Source of the DNA: a virus | Length of the DNA: 20,202 nucleotides | Virus record (IMG/VR): IMGVR_UViG_3300031977_001791 | Location: 1 to 20,202 of that record | Strand: one strand, 5' to 3' | Part shown: positions 7,189 to 14,334 of the stretch, in pieces | Numbering within the stretch: the first letter of the stretch is position 1 | Layout: each line of letters starts with the position of its first letter | The notes under the pieces: generated by a model | Told to the model about the DNA's origin: nothing | Database searches by the model: none | Seen by the model: the letters and a program-made list of their open reading frames with translations, nothing else | Position numbers and translations under genes: made by a program

Positions 7189-7958
7189 TTATCTTCTCCA
7201 TATTTTTTCATTAAATAATCCATGTTAATGATACAAGGACTACAATCCCCATTCTTAACATCGTGTAACATAACAAGCCCTCTCCAATGGTCATTACCTT
7301 GATATCCAATATAGCCTTCATGATGAGTGTAGAAGCTACCTGCTACAATACCCCAATACTTAGTGCCGTCATTACCTGTGGCTGTAGCTATGTCTAAACC
7401 TTGTTGGTGTCCCATTACAAAGGATGTTTTCACCTTCTGTAGTTTAGCGTGAGCTGTGCCACCTAAAGGTCTACCTGACATAGGATTGTAGAAGTAGTGA
7501 GCAAACTGAATACCCTCAATCTCTACAGGCTTTAAAAACTCATGCACCTGCCATCCCCACAATTCTAAGTTAAAATCTTCAGGGTAGTCGATAACACCTG
7601 ACAGGCTAGGATTGTCTAAGATGTAGCGTTTTAAACGTTCTTCATGATTGCCTAAGCAGAAATGTAGCTCTGGTCTATAGAGCTTCTTCTTATCACGTTT
7701 ACGTTTAGCGTTATACATCTCAATAGGCTTCATTAGACGTTGCATACCCTCGATACCACTCTGTATATCTTTAATGATACGCTGTCCCTCTACCTCCATC
7801 TTCTTGCTATAGGATGATACAGCAGGCATATCGAAGTGATCACCAATATGTACAATAACATCTGGTTTCTTCTCTACGATGTAGCGTCCACAGGCTTCAA
7901 GGTGGTCTAAGTTAACACCATCTCTCACTTGCGTGTCAGGTATAACTAGAATTTTCAT
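7185..7958 (-). CDS. Calcineurin-like metallophosphoesterase
   Basis: This 257-residue protein has the metal-binding order of the family: D8-T-Q10 (for D-x-H), G39-D40-H-F-D43, G103-N104-H105-E106, a later H154, and G183-H184-Q-Q (for G-H-x-H). These enzymes use two metal ions to cleave phosphomonoesters or phosphodiesters. In phage replication operons the substrate is usually unknown, and a nucleic acid, cyclic nucleotide or nucleotide are all possible. The Gln replacements at D-x-H and G-H-x-H are seen in some phage members and may change the metal or substrate preference. It overlaps both neighbours by ATGA. Confidence 0.85.
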   Translation of the reverse strand: MKILVIPDTQVRDGVNLDHLEACGRYIVEKKPDVIVHIGDHFDMPAVSSYSKKMEVEGQRIIKDIQSGIEGMQRLMKPIEMYNAKRKRDKKKLYRPELHFCLGNHEERLKRYILDNPSLSGVIDYPEDFNLELWGWQVHEFLKPVEIEGIQFAHYFYNPMSGRPLGGTAHAKLQKVKTSFVMGHQQGLDIATATGNDGTKYWGIVAGSFYTHHEGYIGYQGNDHWRGLVMLHDVKNGDCSPCIINMDYLMKKYGEDK

Positions 7959-8143
7959 CAGATTTCTCCACGTTCTAACAAATCTTTTATATCATCGTAA
8001 AACCACTTAACAGCTGTCACGGCTTCTGAAGCATTCAAGAACCTATCCCTCACAAAACTGTCGAATTGCATCTGTTTAGCTTCTTCAATAAACACTCTTT
8101 GTAGAGGTGTTAATTCAACACCTAGTATATCGTCTAAAGTCAT
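7958..8143 (-). CDS. Small hypothetical protein
   Basis: This 61-residue protein starts at ATG 8143. It has SD GGAGGAG and overlaps the HNH stop as ATGA, so the longer frame opening at 8179 is unlikely. The sequence is helical, with alternating acidic and hydrophobic residues (F-I-E-E-A-K, W-F-Y-D-D-I-K-D-L-L). I recognise no family. It sits between the HNH nuclease and the phosphoesterase in a tightly coupled run. Confidence 0.6.
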   Translation of the reverse strand: MTLDDILGVELTPLQRVFIEEAKQMQFDSFVRDRFLNASEAVTAVKWFYDDIKDLLERGEI

Positions 8144-8508
8144 TTCTTTCTCTCCTCCTGCGTCTTGACGTGGTGGCATTCCTTACATAACACCTGTAGA
8201 TTGTCAGCTTCGCAGAATAGTCTTTGAACAAACGCAGGGAGGTCTTCGTAACACTTCAAACTACCTGCACTCACTATGTGGTCTACCTGCACGTCCTTAG
8301 CTTTAAACCACTTCTTACAGCAGTTGCACTGGTATTCCCACTTAGTTCTTTTATCAGTTCCCTTGTACGGTCTACGTGCATCATTTAGCACTTGATAACG
8401 TACAGGGTACTTACTCCACGCTTGTCTAAGAGCAGAACGGATGAACGTCCAATATCTGCTCTCAGTCCAAGTACCACCTGCTCTAATCTTCACCACTTTT
8501 CTTGGCAT
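8140..8508 (-). CDS. HNH endonuclease
   Basis: This 122-residue protein has an HNH (beta-beta-alpha metal) nuclease domain in its C-terminal two thirds: zinc pair C61-x-x-C64, V-D76-H77-I, N103, and L-C108-x-x-C111-H112-H113. The N-terminus is basic with several aromatic and Arg residues, probably for DNA binding. It overlaps the 3' end of the exonuclease gene by 26 bases and the next gene by four. Its place inside the replication operon suggests a role in host DNA breakdown, recombination or resolution of replication structures. A free-standing homing endonuclease is the alternative, but no intron or intein is visible nearby. Confidence 0.85.
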   Translation of the reverse strand: MPRKVVKIRAGGTWTESRYWTFIRSALRQAWSKYPVRYQVLNDARRPYKGTDKRTKWEYQCNCCKKWFKAKDVQVDHIVSAGSLKCYEDLPAFVQRLFCEADNLQVLCKECHHVKTQEERKK

Positions 8509-9274
8509 TTATCAATTCCTTACAGAAGTCTGTTTCACTAAACATAACAGGCTTACCATCAGGATGCAAATCCAACACCATCCACAAAAGATTACCGTTC
8601 TCTAACAGTGCGTCTAAATCTCCGTAGAGTTCTAAACACTTGTCGAACATTTGTTGTGGTGTATGCAGGACAGAGATTGCGTCATAGGCTTTCTTAGCAC
8701 CAATACCGTCAACACCTTGAATGTTGTCAGTTTTGTCTCCCATAAGGAGCTGTGCAAAGAACCACATTAAACCACCACCCTTACAGGTTTTTTCATATTC
8801 TAAATAACCTAGCTTATCTATAAAGCGCATAGCGTATTCAGGTTGTTTACCACAAGCATAACCGTAGTGCCACCCTCTCACCATACGTAAGTCTTTATCA
8901 CGAGAAACGATAACGCTATTACCTTTCTCCTGCATCTGTCTTATGGCTAATTGGTCATCCGCTTCCATCCCCTCAATCACCTGAGCATTGAATGAAAACT
9001 CCATCCACTCACGCATCTCTTGGTAGAAGTTTGGTTTCTTACCACGTCCTGCTTTGTATTCTTTAATTGTGGCTATGTCATTGCGAAAGTTTGTGCTTCC
9101 TGTCAGGTACACTTCCACATCACTACAACCAGTTTGCTCTAGTATGTGCGCCATACGTTGCTCACCTGCTGTAATACAATAATCAAAGTTTGGAGTGTCG
9201 CCTGATTCACAAGCAAAAGGAATGTCATAACACCACAAGTCCCCATCAATCAGGGCTATGTTTGGCTTCTTCAT
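8483..9274 (-). CDS. 5'-3' exonuclease of the flap-nuclease family (T7 gp6-like)
   Basis: This 263-residue protein starts at ATG 9274. SD GGGAG decides against the frame opening at 9307, which would begin inside the upstream terminator. Family acidic residues are D10-G-D12, E101-G-M-E104-A-D106-D107, S-R-D126-K-D128 and G-D180-K-T-D183, and the following G-V-D-G-I-G-A-K-K is a helix-3-turn-helix DNA-binding motif. In T7-like phages this enzyme removes RNA primers and degrades host DNA to feed nucleotide pools. It lies immediately downstream of a terminator that follows ssb, so its transcription needs partial readthrough. Confidence 0.9.
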   Translation of the reverse strand: MKKPNIALIDGDLWCYDIPFACESGDTPNFDYCITAGEQRMAHILEQTGCSDVEVYLTGSTNFRNDIATIKEYKAGRGKKPNFYQEMREWMEFSFNAQVIEGMEADDQLAIRQMQEKGNSVIVSRDKDLRMVRGWHYGYACGKQPEYAMRFIDKLGYLEYEKTCKGGGLMWFFAQLLMGDKTDNIQGVDGIGAKKAYDAISVLHTPQQMFDKCLELYGDLDALLENGNLLWMVLDLHPDGKPVMFSETDFCKELINAKKSGED

Positions 9275-9291
9275 AATTGTCTCCCAGAAAG

Positions 9292-9315
9292 AAAAAAGGA
9301 CTACCAAAGTAGTCC
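9292..9315 (-). terminator. Rho-independent terminator between ssb and exonuclease
   Basis: On the minus strand, GGACTAC and GTAGTCC form a perfect 7-bp stem with the loop TTTG, followed by TTTTTT (plus-strand AAAAAA at 9292-9297). It starts eight bases after the ssb stop. There is no room for a promoter between it and the exonuclease RBS, so it probably reduces rather than ends transcription into the downstream genes. Confidence 0.85.
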
Positions 9316-9322
9316 AGAAAGG

Positions 9323-10006
9323 TTAGCCCCAAGGGTCATCATCAACTGAATCTGACACCTCAGCTACAGCAGGCTCTTGGTTGGGAGTGGAGTCAAGAGC
9401 TTTTTGTAGGGGGCTATTGGGGAAGTCAACAGCACCAGTGATTTTTTCTTGTAACCATTTAGGCATACCTTTGAAGTTGTTAACAGTGTTTTCATCAACT
9501 ACACGAGTAGAGAACACCATCTTCTTCTCAGGATTAAAGATTTCAGGAACAGGCATACCTTTAGGAGCAGGCATGACGTCCTTAACATCATTATACCAGC
9601 GGCTAGGGTCTTTCTTACCCTGTGTCGCTGTGACAAATACTTGTAACTCTTTGCCTACAGCTTTAGCCCAATCACCACCAAGTTCATTAGTAGGGTCGAG
9701 CTTCTTCATCCACTTCACGCAGGTGGACATATCTGCACCAGAGAAAACCATCTCTTTAGAAAGCCAACGGGGTTGTGTCTCTACACCACCATCCTCAAGT
9801 TGACGTTCAATGGTTTCAAACGGTAGTTCAAAAGTAATACGGATGAAAGGTGCAGGTGGTTTAGCTTCCCCTTTAAAAGGTTGACGTTCCTGTACCCCTA
9901 AACCAATCACTTGAACGATACGAGCGACATAAGTGCCAGTCTCTAGGTGTCCATAATCAGGACGAGGTTTGTTGCTTGTTTGTTTCACTTCGTTAATATT
10001 AAACAT
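9323..10006 (-). CDS. Single-stranded DNA-binding protein (T7 gp2.5-like role)
   Basis: This 227-residue protein begins with a strand-rich region (Y-G-H-L-E-T-G-T-Y-V-A-R-I) typical of the phage OB-fold ssDNA-binding proteins I recall. It ends in a flexible linker and an acidic tail D-D-D-P-W-G. Such tails in T7 gp2.5 and bacterial SSB bind the polymerase and helicase. The SD AAGGAGG is strong. Position between polymerase and exonuclease fits. The leader contains two small hairpins, one holding the SD, and a terminator follows the gene, so its level seems to be set separately from its neighbours. The family call is from pattern and context; the central fold has no sharp motif. Confidence 0.75.
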   Translation of the reverse strand: MFNINEVKQTSNKPRPDYGHLETGTYVARIVQVIGLGVQERQPFKGEAKPPAPFIRITFELPFETIERQLEDGGVETQPRWLSKEMVFSGADMSTCVKWMKKLDPTNELGGDWAKAVGKELQVFVTATQGKKDPSRWYNDVKDVMPAPKGMPVPEIFNPEKKMVFSTRVVDENTVNNFKGMPKWLQEKITGAVDFPNSPLQKALDSTPNQEPAVAEVSDSVDDDPWG

Positions 10007-10011
10007 TTTTA

Positions 10012-10043
10012 ATGCCTCCTTACGGCATCAGGATAAGCTCCTG
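10012..10043 (-). promoter_or_regulatory. Two small hairpins in the ssb leader, one holding the SD
   Basis: ATGCC/GGCAT (10012-10016 with 10024-10028) encloses most of the SD AAGGAGG. Just upstream in the transcript, CAGGA/TCCTG (10029-10033 with 10039-10043) forms a second 5-bp hairpin. Both fill the 46-base gap between pol and ssb. They could modulate translation, for example by autoregulation, but short stems also occur by chance. Confidence 0.35.
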
Positions 10044-10052
10044 TCAGCTATG

Positions 10053-11939
10053 TTAATGAATATCTAGCCACGTTCTACCAATCGCACCTTCTCCCACTTG
10101 TTCAACATCTAGGTTGAGGTGTTTGCTTGCGTGATTGATAGCACGTTCAGCTAGTTGTTTACAATCTTCAGCAAGGTGTTCTCTCACTTCAATAGTAAAC
10201 TCGTCATGGGCAACGCCTACATAAGCATAGTCTTTCCACCATACCCATCCAAGTTGTGTCACCCACTTATTAAAGAATAATAAAGCGTATTGCATAAGTA
10301 TTGCTTCATCACTCTGTAATGTGTACACAAGACAGTCTTTCTCAATCCTTACACGAACAGGTGCGTTGTCTAAGGATGGTACATAACCGTTTTGCATCTC
10401 CATTTTACCATACATTTCATTGTATGATGGTTTTGCAGTTTTACTCCAAATATCTTTAAGATAGTCAGAGGTTTTCTTCTGTACAGAGAACAGTTTATCC
10501 ATCTCTGCACGTATGTCAACCCCTATTTTAAACTTATCTTTTACGGACGCATGAGCCATTTCTCCTAACTTTCCATCACCACAAGCAAACTTATAAGCGA
10601 AGTTGAAGTTCTTGGCAGTCTTACGATTAATCAAGGATAGTTTATTCTTGTCAAGTGCTTTGTTTATAGCAAGCATAGCCTGACTGTGGCTATCTGTCTT
10701 GTTAGCTTTGTCCCCATGTAATAGCATGTGTTCAAACTTAGGATCATCAAACCCATACTTCTTACCACGAGACAAGAGCATTCTATCCTGACAACCACTT
10801 GCATCTGTACCCACTAATACAAAACCATCTCTAGCAATAAACAAACTACGCATCTTCTTGCCAAAGAATGCTTCTTCACTAGGAACATTAACTAGGACGC
10901 CATGCTTCAACCGTCTAGTGTCAGCAAGTCCTCTAATCTGTTGTGACAGCCTACCCTTACGAGTGTTATCTATCCACCCTTGTATGATGGAGCGTCTTTG
11001 TACTGATTGAAAACGTCTAGCAATAAGTCTCCCTAGTTTACCATTCAGTCCCTCAAAAGGGTCGTCTTTGGATAGCTTAGGGGATGTTTGCTCCCCTTCA
11101 TCATTTTCATTCCAATACTTAGGCTTCCACCCAAGAGATAATAGATAGTCTTTTGTTTCGATAGGTTTGCCAAGGTCTAGCACTCTATGGGTGATACGGC
11201 AGAACATACCTGCAACAACATGGCTGTCATCTCCATACCAATCAATCACCATCTTAGAATAGCTACCGTCTTTCTTAAATGGTTTCTTCACCTCAACACC
11301 CTTGCTCTCAATGATAGTGGGGAGTTGTGGTGTAATAGCTCTGTCAATCCTACCTATCCAACGTGTAAGCATATCGACATAGAACCTAGCCTTGTCAACA
11401 TCAAACCTCCACCCTGCACGTTCTTGTAGCGACATTAGCTTGAAGTATTCGTAAGTCATGTCAAAGGCTTTCTGTGGGAATGGAAACTCCTGCTCCGCAA
11501 ACCACTTCAGCTTTTCCAACATCTTCTTGTAAATACCTAGCTGAATGTGTGTATCTTCTACACATCTGTGCATCATATCTTCTGAAAACTCTAGCCAGTT
11601 CTCATGTTTAGGCTTCTCACGTCCTAACTCCTTACCCCAACTATCAACACCGTGACGCATACGTTCCGAATACAACATTTGTGACATAATAAGGGTGTCG
11701 GATTGCTTACCTGCGTATTTATATCCCAACACCTTATGCAATAGAGGAAAGTCGTACATAATGCCATTGTGCATGATTAGCTCTGAACATGTGTCCATAA
11801 AGTCTTTCATCTCTTGCATCTGGTGGGGGTAGAAAGTGAATACTTCTTCAGTGTCTACGTCAATGAAACAACCACACCAAATGACAGTAGCTTCATGTAA
11901 CAAGCCGTTAGCTTCTAAGTCTGCAACACATCTACGCAT
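10053..11939 (-). CDS. Family A DNA polymerase with 3'-5' exonuclease (T7 gp5-like)
   Basis: This 628-residue polymerase copies the phage genome. Proofreading residues are D7-L-E9 (Exo I), H57-N58 to D63 (Exo II) and D129 (Exo III). Polymerase motif A is D379-A-S-G-C-Q384-D-R386; motif B is R439-x3-K443-x3-F447-x3-F451; motif C is H578-D579-E580. The motif A Glu (T7 E480, E. coli Pol I E710) is Gln, and the position of Pol I F762/T7 Y526 is Phe. Pol I Y766 is also Phe, followed by Ala rather than Gly. T7 gp5 has 704 residues; the shortfall of 76 roughly equals the thioredoxin-binding loop, so processivity may come from another factor. The start has SD GGGGAG. Confidence 0.95.
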   Translation of the reverse strand: MRRCVADLEANGLLHEATVIWCGCFIDVDTEEVFTFYPHQMQEMKDFMDTCSELIMHNGIMYDFPLLHKVLGYKYAGKQSDTLIMSQMLYSERMRHGVDSWGKELGREKPKHENWLEFSEDMMHRCVEDTHIQLGIYKKMLEKLKWFAEQEFPFPQKAFDMTYEYFKLMSLQERAGWRFDVDKARFYVDMLTRWIGRIDRAITPQLPTIIESKGVEVKKPFKKDGSYSKMVIDWYGDDSHVVAGMFCRITHRVLDLGKPIETKDYLLSLGWKPKYWNENDEGEQTSPKLSKDDPFEGLNGKLGRLIARRFQSVQRRSIIQGWIDNTRKGRLSQQIRGLADTRRLKHGVLVNVPSEEAFFGKKMRSLFIARDGFVLVGTDASGCQDRMLLSRGKKYGFDDPKFEHMLLHGDKANKTDSHSQAMLAINKALDKNKLSLINRKTAKNFNFAYKFACGDGKLGEMAHASVKDKFKIGVDIRAEMDKLFSVQKKTSDYLKDIWSKTAKPSYNEMYGKMEMQNGYVPSLDNAPVRVRIEKDCLVYTLQSDEAILMQYALLFFNKWVTQLGWVWWKDYAYVGVAHDEFTIEVREHLAEDCKQLAERAINHASKHLNLDVEQVGEGAIGRTWLDIH

Positions 11940-11955
11940 ACCTCTCCCCTATTAA

Positions 11956-13605
11956 TTAGTGTTGTTGTGGTTCTAGCAATCTACCAGTGTTTTTGTTAAA
12001 GAACAAAGGAATAATTGCGCTCTCTCCAAAGTTTCTGTCTTCGAGAATAACGAGCTTACGTGTGTTTCTTTCTTCTTCTGATAGCTCAGGGTCTTTGTTA
12101 CCCTCAATACCTATCATCATGTGACAGAAACGAGCCATAGCTCTACTACCTGCAAACTGACTTGACAGCACCTTACCGCCTCGGTCATGTGGCACACCTG
12201 ATTGCGGATTGTTTAAATGACAAAAAGCGTATGCTGTGAAGTCTAAGTCTTTAGCTAAAGATGCAAGCTCAGATGCAATCTTAATTAACATATCGTTAGC
12301 TTCTCCAGATGACATACCGACAGTGAAACATGTTAAGGGGTCTAGGATAACATCTTTACAGCCCAATACTGTGACATTGTAGCGTATCTCCTGCTTCACC
12401 TCCTCCCATTTAACATCTTGGTAGGTGTCATAGATTATTGCATTGCTCCCGATAATAGCTTTGCCTTTCTCGAAGTCCTCTTGAGATACTGCAATGTTAG
12501 GATCATAAAATATTCTGTCCACTGCTGTACCTGCTAGGCGTTTAAGTGTACCACCCATGCTTTCTTCTGGTTTACACAAGAATACAGGTGTTCCTGCTGT
12601 GCGTATCAAATGTGTAGCTATCTCATTTACAACAACACTCTTACCTATCTTAGGCGCACCACCGAAGTAGTACACTTCACCTCTACGAATGCCCCTACTC
12701 TTAGCGGTTAATGTGTCCCATACCCAAGGAATGCCATGCTCAGGTGTATATTCTGCTAAGTGCCAAATGTCACTGGAGCGAACACTCTTACCACTTGTGG
12801 GTGGCTGTGCATCCCATATACAGGCTTTAAACAACTCTTTTTGTCTGCCTGCTTTGTACATCTCATTTGCATCTTTAAGCGGTAGTTTAGCAACAAGTAT
12901 ATCAGGGAACATCTTTCCTACTTCTGTAGCAAACATACTACCTGCTTCGTCTTGGTCAGGTACTACTACAACATTCTTAAACGATGCCTTAATTTGTGAC
13001 AAGAAGGGATATAGTTTTTTAGCACTACTAGCACCTCCTTGAACACTTATTACACTAGCACTCTTTCCATCCTGTTCGTAGATAGTTTGCCAAAGTGCCA
13101 TTGCGTCGCATTCACCCTCTGTTATAAATAGCTTTGCAGATTGAGGAGCCGAGCGCAAAGCCTGTTCCCAACCAAATGGATCAGAACTCACAACACTACC
13201 AACGCAGAAGAAACGCTTATTTTCAACAAGTCTCACTTTATAACCCTTGATTTTCCCATTCATGGTGTAAGGGTAGTGGTGTGCAGTGATTGTTTGACCG
13301 TCAGACTCACTCAGAGCCACTGTAACGCCAAAATGCTCACTAGCCTTTAGCGGTAGTCCTCTGTCAATTAAAGCACGCTTAGGATGGTTGTACAGAGCTT
13401 TTAGCTCCGCCTGTATCTCTTCCTCAGTTTTAACTTGAGTTTTAGGGCGGTAATCTGCAGGTTTATCGTTGTAAGGATTAGCCACGTATGTGCGACATTT
13501 AAAGCAATATCCAGTATATTTGTCATTTTCTTCATCATAAAAAACATTCAAACCCTTAGTTGTTCCGCATTCGTGCGGTAGTCTATCTACAATTTGACTT
13601 GTCAT
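11956..13605 (-). CDS. DNA primase-helicase (T7 gp4-like)
   Basis: This 549-residue fused enzyme unwinds the fork and makes primers. It has an N-terminal zinc region (H11-x-C13 ... C34-x-x-C37), a TOPRIM domain with E163-G-E-C-D and D217-Q-D219, and a RecA-like hexameric helicase domain with Walker A G-G-A-P-K-I-G-K322-S323 and Walker B V-I-L-D422. T7 gp4 uses four Cys for zinc; here the first ligand would have to be H11 or be absent. The C-terminus lacks the acidic tail with terminal Phe that T7 gp4 uses to bind the polymerase. The start at 13605 has SD GGGAG, and the gene overlaps the upstream small gene by 23 bases. Confidence 0.94.
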   Translation of the reverse strand: MTSQIVDRLPHECGTTKGLNVFYDEENDKYTGYCFKCRTYVANPYNDKPADYRPKTQVKTEEEIQAELKALYNHPKRALIDRGLPLKASEHFGVTVALSESDGQTITAHHYPYTMNGKIKGYKVRLVENKRFFCVGSVVSSDPFGWEQALRSAPQSAKLFITEGECDAMALWQTIYEQDGKSASVISVQGGASSAKKLYPFLSQIKASFKNVVVVPDQDEAGSMFATEVGKMFPDILVAKLPLKDANEMYKAGRQKELFKACIWDAQPPTSGKSVRSSDIWHLAEYTPEHGIPWVWDTLTAKSRGIRRGEVYYFGGAPKIGKSVVVNEIATHLIRTAGTPVFLCKPEESMGGTLKRLAGTAVDRIFYDPNIAVSQEDFEKGKAIIGSNAIIYDTYQDVKWEEVKQEIRYNVTVLGCKDVILDPLTCFTVGMSSGEANDMLIKIASELASLAKDLDFTAYAFCHLNNPQSGVPHDRGGKVLSSQFAGSRAMARFCHMMIGIEGNKDPELSEEERNTRKLVILEDRNFGESAIIPLFFNKNTGRLLEPQQH

Positions 13606-13789
13606 TATTAACTTCTCCCATATTAACTTCTATAAAATCAATCGCATCATCATATATACTGAATGATGCAATCTTTCTATCGTCCAACAGAGTAACTTCT
13701 CGCACTTCATACGGAGTGTCCTCTTTGTTGGACGCATACCATATCTCAAAACCTTTATTTGTGCATCCCCTAAATTCTAAAAACTGCAT
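13583..13789 (-). CDS. Small hypothetical protein upstream of primase
   Basis: This 68-residue protein starts at ATG 13789 with AAGGTGATT as SD. The sequence alternates aromatic and charged residues early (F-L-E-F, F-E-I-W-Y-A) and has an acidic middle (Y-D-D-A-I-D-F-I-E). It resembles small early phage proteins with a single alpha/beta unit, but I recognise no family. Its 3' end overlaps primase by 23 bases, so translation is probably coupled. Upstream is a 164-base gap with an antisense promoter-like element. Confidence 0.6.
   Translation of the reverse strand: MQFLEFRGCTNKGFEIWYASNKEDTPYEVREVTLLDDRKIASFSIYDDAIDFIEVNMGEVNNDKSNCR
13606..13631. repeat. 11-bp direct repeat at the primase ribosome binding site
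   Basis: TATTAACTTCT occurs at 13606-13616 and 13621-13631 with a 15-base period. On the minus strand this gives AGAAGTTAATA twice, the downstream copy being part of the primase SD region. It lies within the end of the upstream small gene. It could have arisen by slippage. Confidence 0.35.
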
Positions 13790-13815
13790 ACAATCACCTT
13801 TTTTACCTTATACTG

Positions 13816-13844
13816 TTTACTTTATCCTAAAAATATGATATTAC
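13816..13844 (+). promoter_or_regulatory. Weak rightward promoter, a copy of the one at 16487
   Basis: TTTACT (13816-13821), 17 bases, then TATTAC (13839-13844). Over 29 bases it matches the promoter at 16487-16515 at 20 positions by my alignment. It points right, against the leftward operon and toward the 3' end of the HTH gene. No plus-strand gene follows, so any product would be a short or antisense RNA. Confidence 0.4.
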
Positions 13845-13872
13845 TAGAAAGCACTTCTAGGGAGTACTTCTA
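13844..13872. promoter_or_regulatory. Operator-like palindrome and shared ACTTCTA motif
   Basis: CTAGAA (13844-13849) and TTCTAG (13855-13860) are perfect inverted arms around a 5-base spacer. The motif ACTTCTAGGGAGTACTTC (13853-13870) matches ACTTCTAAGGAGTGCTTC at 16522-16539 in 16 of 18 bases. The site is about 90 bases downstream of the stop of a tandem-HTH regulator gene, a plausible binder. Confidence 0.45.
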
Positions 13873-13884
13873 ATAAAGAACATT

Positions 13885-13921
13885 AAGAAGGAGGTTGTTA
13901 CCTCTACTCCTATCTTCTTTT
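13885..13921. terminator. Bulged hairpin between HTH gene and primase operon
   Basis: Outer arms AAGAAG/CTTCTT (13885-13890 with 13914-13919) and inner arms GAGGT/ACCTC (13891-13895 with 13900-13904) stack with a 9-base bulge on one side. On plus it is followed by TTTTAA, and on minus by AATGTTCTTT. It could stop a short rightward RNA from the promoter at 13816, or attenuate leftward transcription after the HTH gene. The T-tracts are weak. Confidence 0.35.
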
Positions 13922-13953
13922 AATCCTCTTAACAACATTCTGTAACATCTCAT

Positions 13954-14334
13954 TTAAAATAATTCTTCTGGCAGTTCAGCTAAGAAGCTACTACTTCCTA
14001 GCATATCATCTATTGCGTATAGTACGCTCTTATACAAAAAGAATGAGCTCTTTCTTCCAAGTTTCCATTCAACAAATGTGTTGTAGCTAACACCACTTAG
14101 ATCAAACACTTTCTTCTTTTTATCCTTAGGTAGCATGCTATAACGCTCTAATAGATATTCTAGTGCGTTATCGGGTATACCACTATACCCTAACATCGCT
14201 AACACCTTTAAAGCGTCATCCGTCTTAGGGTACGCTCTCCTCCAGTTGTCAATAGTTGACACAGGAATACCAGTAGCATTCGTTACATCTTTATAACGAA
14301 ACCCTGATTTTTTAATCAACTCGTTAAATGTCAT
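13954..14334 (-). CDS. Putative transcription regulator with two HTH-like repeats
   Basis: This 126-residue protein has G22-I-P-V-S-T-I-D-N-W31 and again G81-V-S-Y-N-T-F-V-E-W90, both with the spacing G-(I/V)-x3-T-x3-W of a helix-turn-helix core, 59 residues apart. The first resembles XRE/Cro-type domains that follow with a basic Arg-Arg. No protease or ligand domain is present. A protein with two recognition helices could bind a palindromic operator as one chain, and a palindromic site lies about 90 bases downstream of its stop (13844-13860). It probably regulates the early-to-late switch, or is a host-directed regulator. The start overlaps the membrane-protein stop as ATGA. Confidence 0.65.
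   Translation of the reverse strand: MTFNELIKKSGFRYKDVTNATGIPVSTIDNWRRAYPKTDDALKVLAMLGYSGIPDNALEYLLERYSMLPKDKKKKVFDLSGVSYNTFVEWKLGRKSSFFLYKSVLYAIDDMLGSSSFLAELPEELF

Noticed and set aside
8140-8508. HNH gene as a homing endonuclease in an intron or intein
   Set aside because: Neighbouring genes are intact with overlapping ends, and no split domain or splice-like structure is visible.
9381-9803. 140-codon plus-strand frame opposite ssb
   Set aside because: It lies fully antisense to a well-supported gene, is rich in Ser/Pro/Leu as shadows are, and has no SD.
13609-13637. Plus-strand TTAACT-N17-TATAAA promoter
   Set aside because: It lies within coding sequence and is formed by the 11-bp direct repeat; nothing downstream on that strand needs a promoter.
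13870-13953. 27-codon minus-strand frame beginning directly after the HTH stop
   Set aside because: There is no SD, composition is unlike a protein, and it overlaps the hairpin and the shared regulatory motif.
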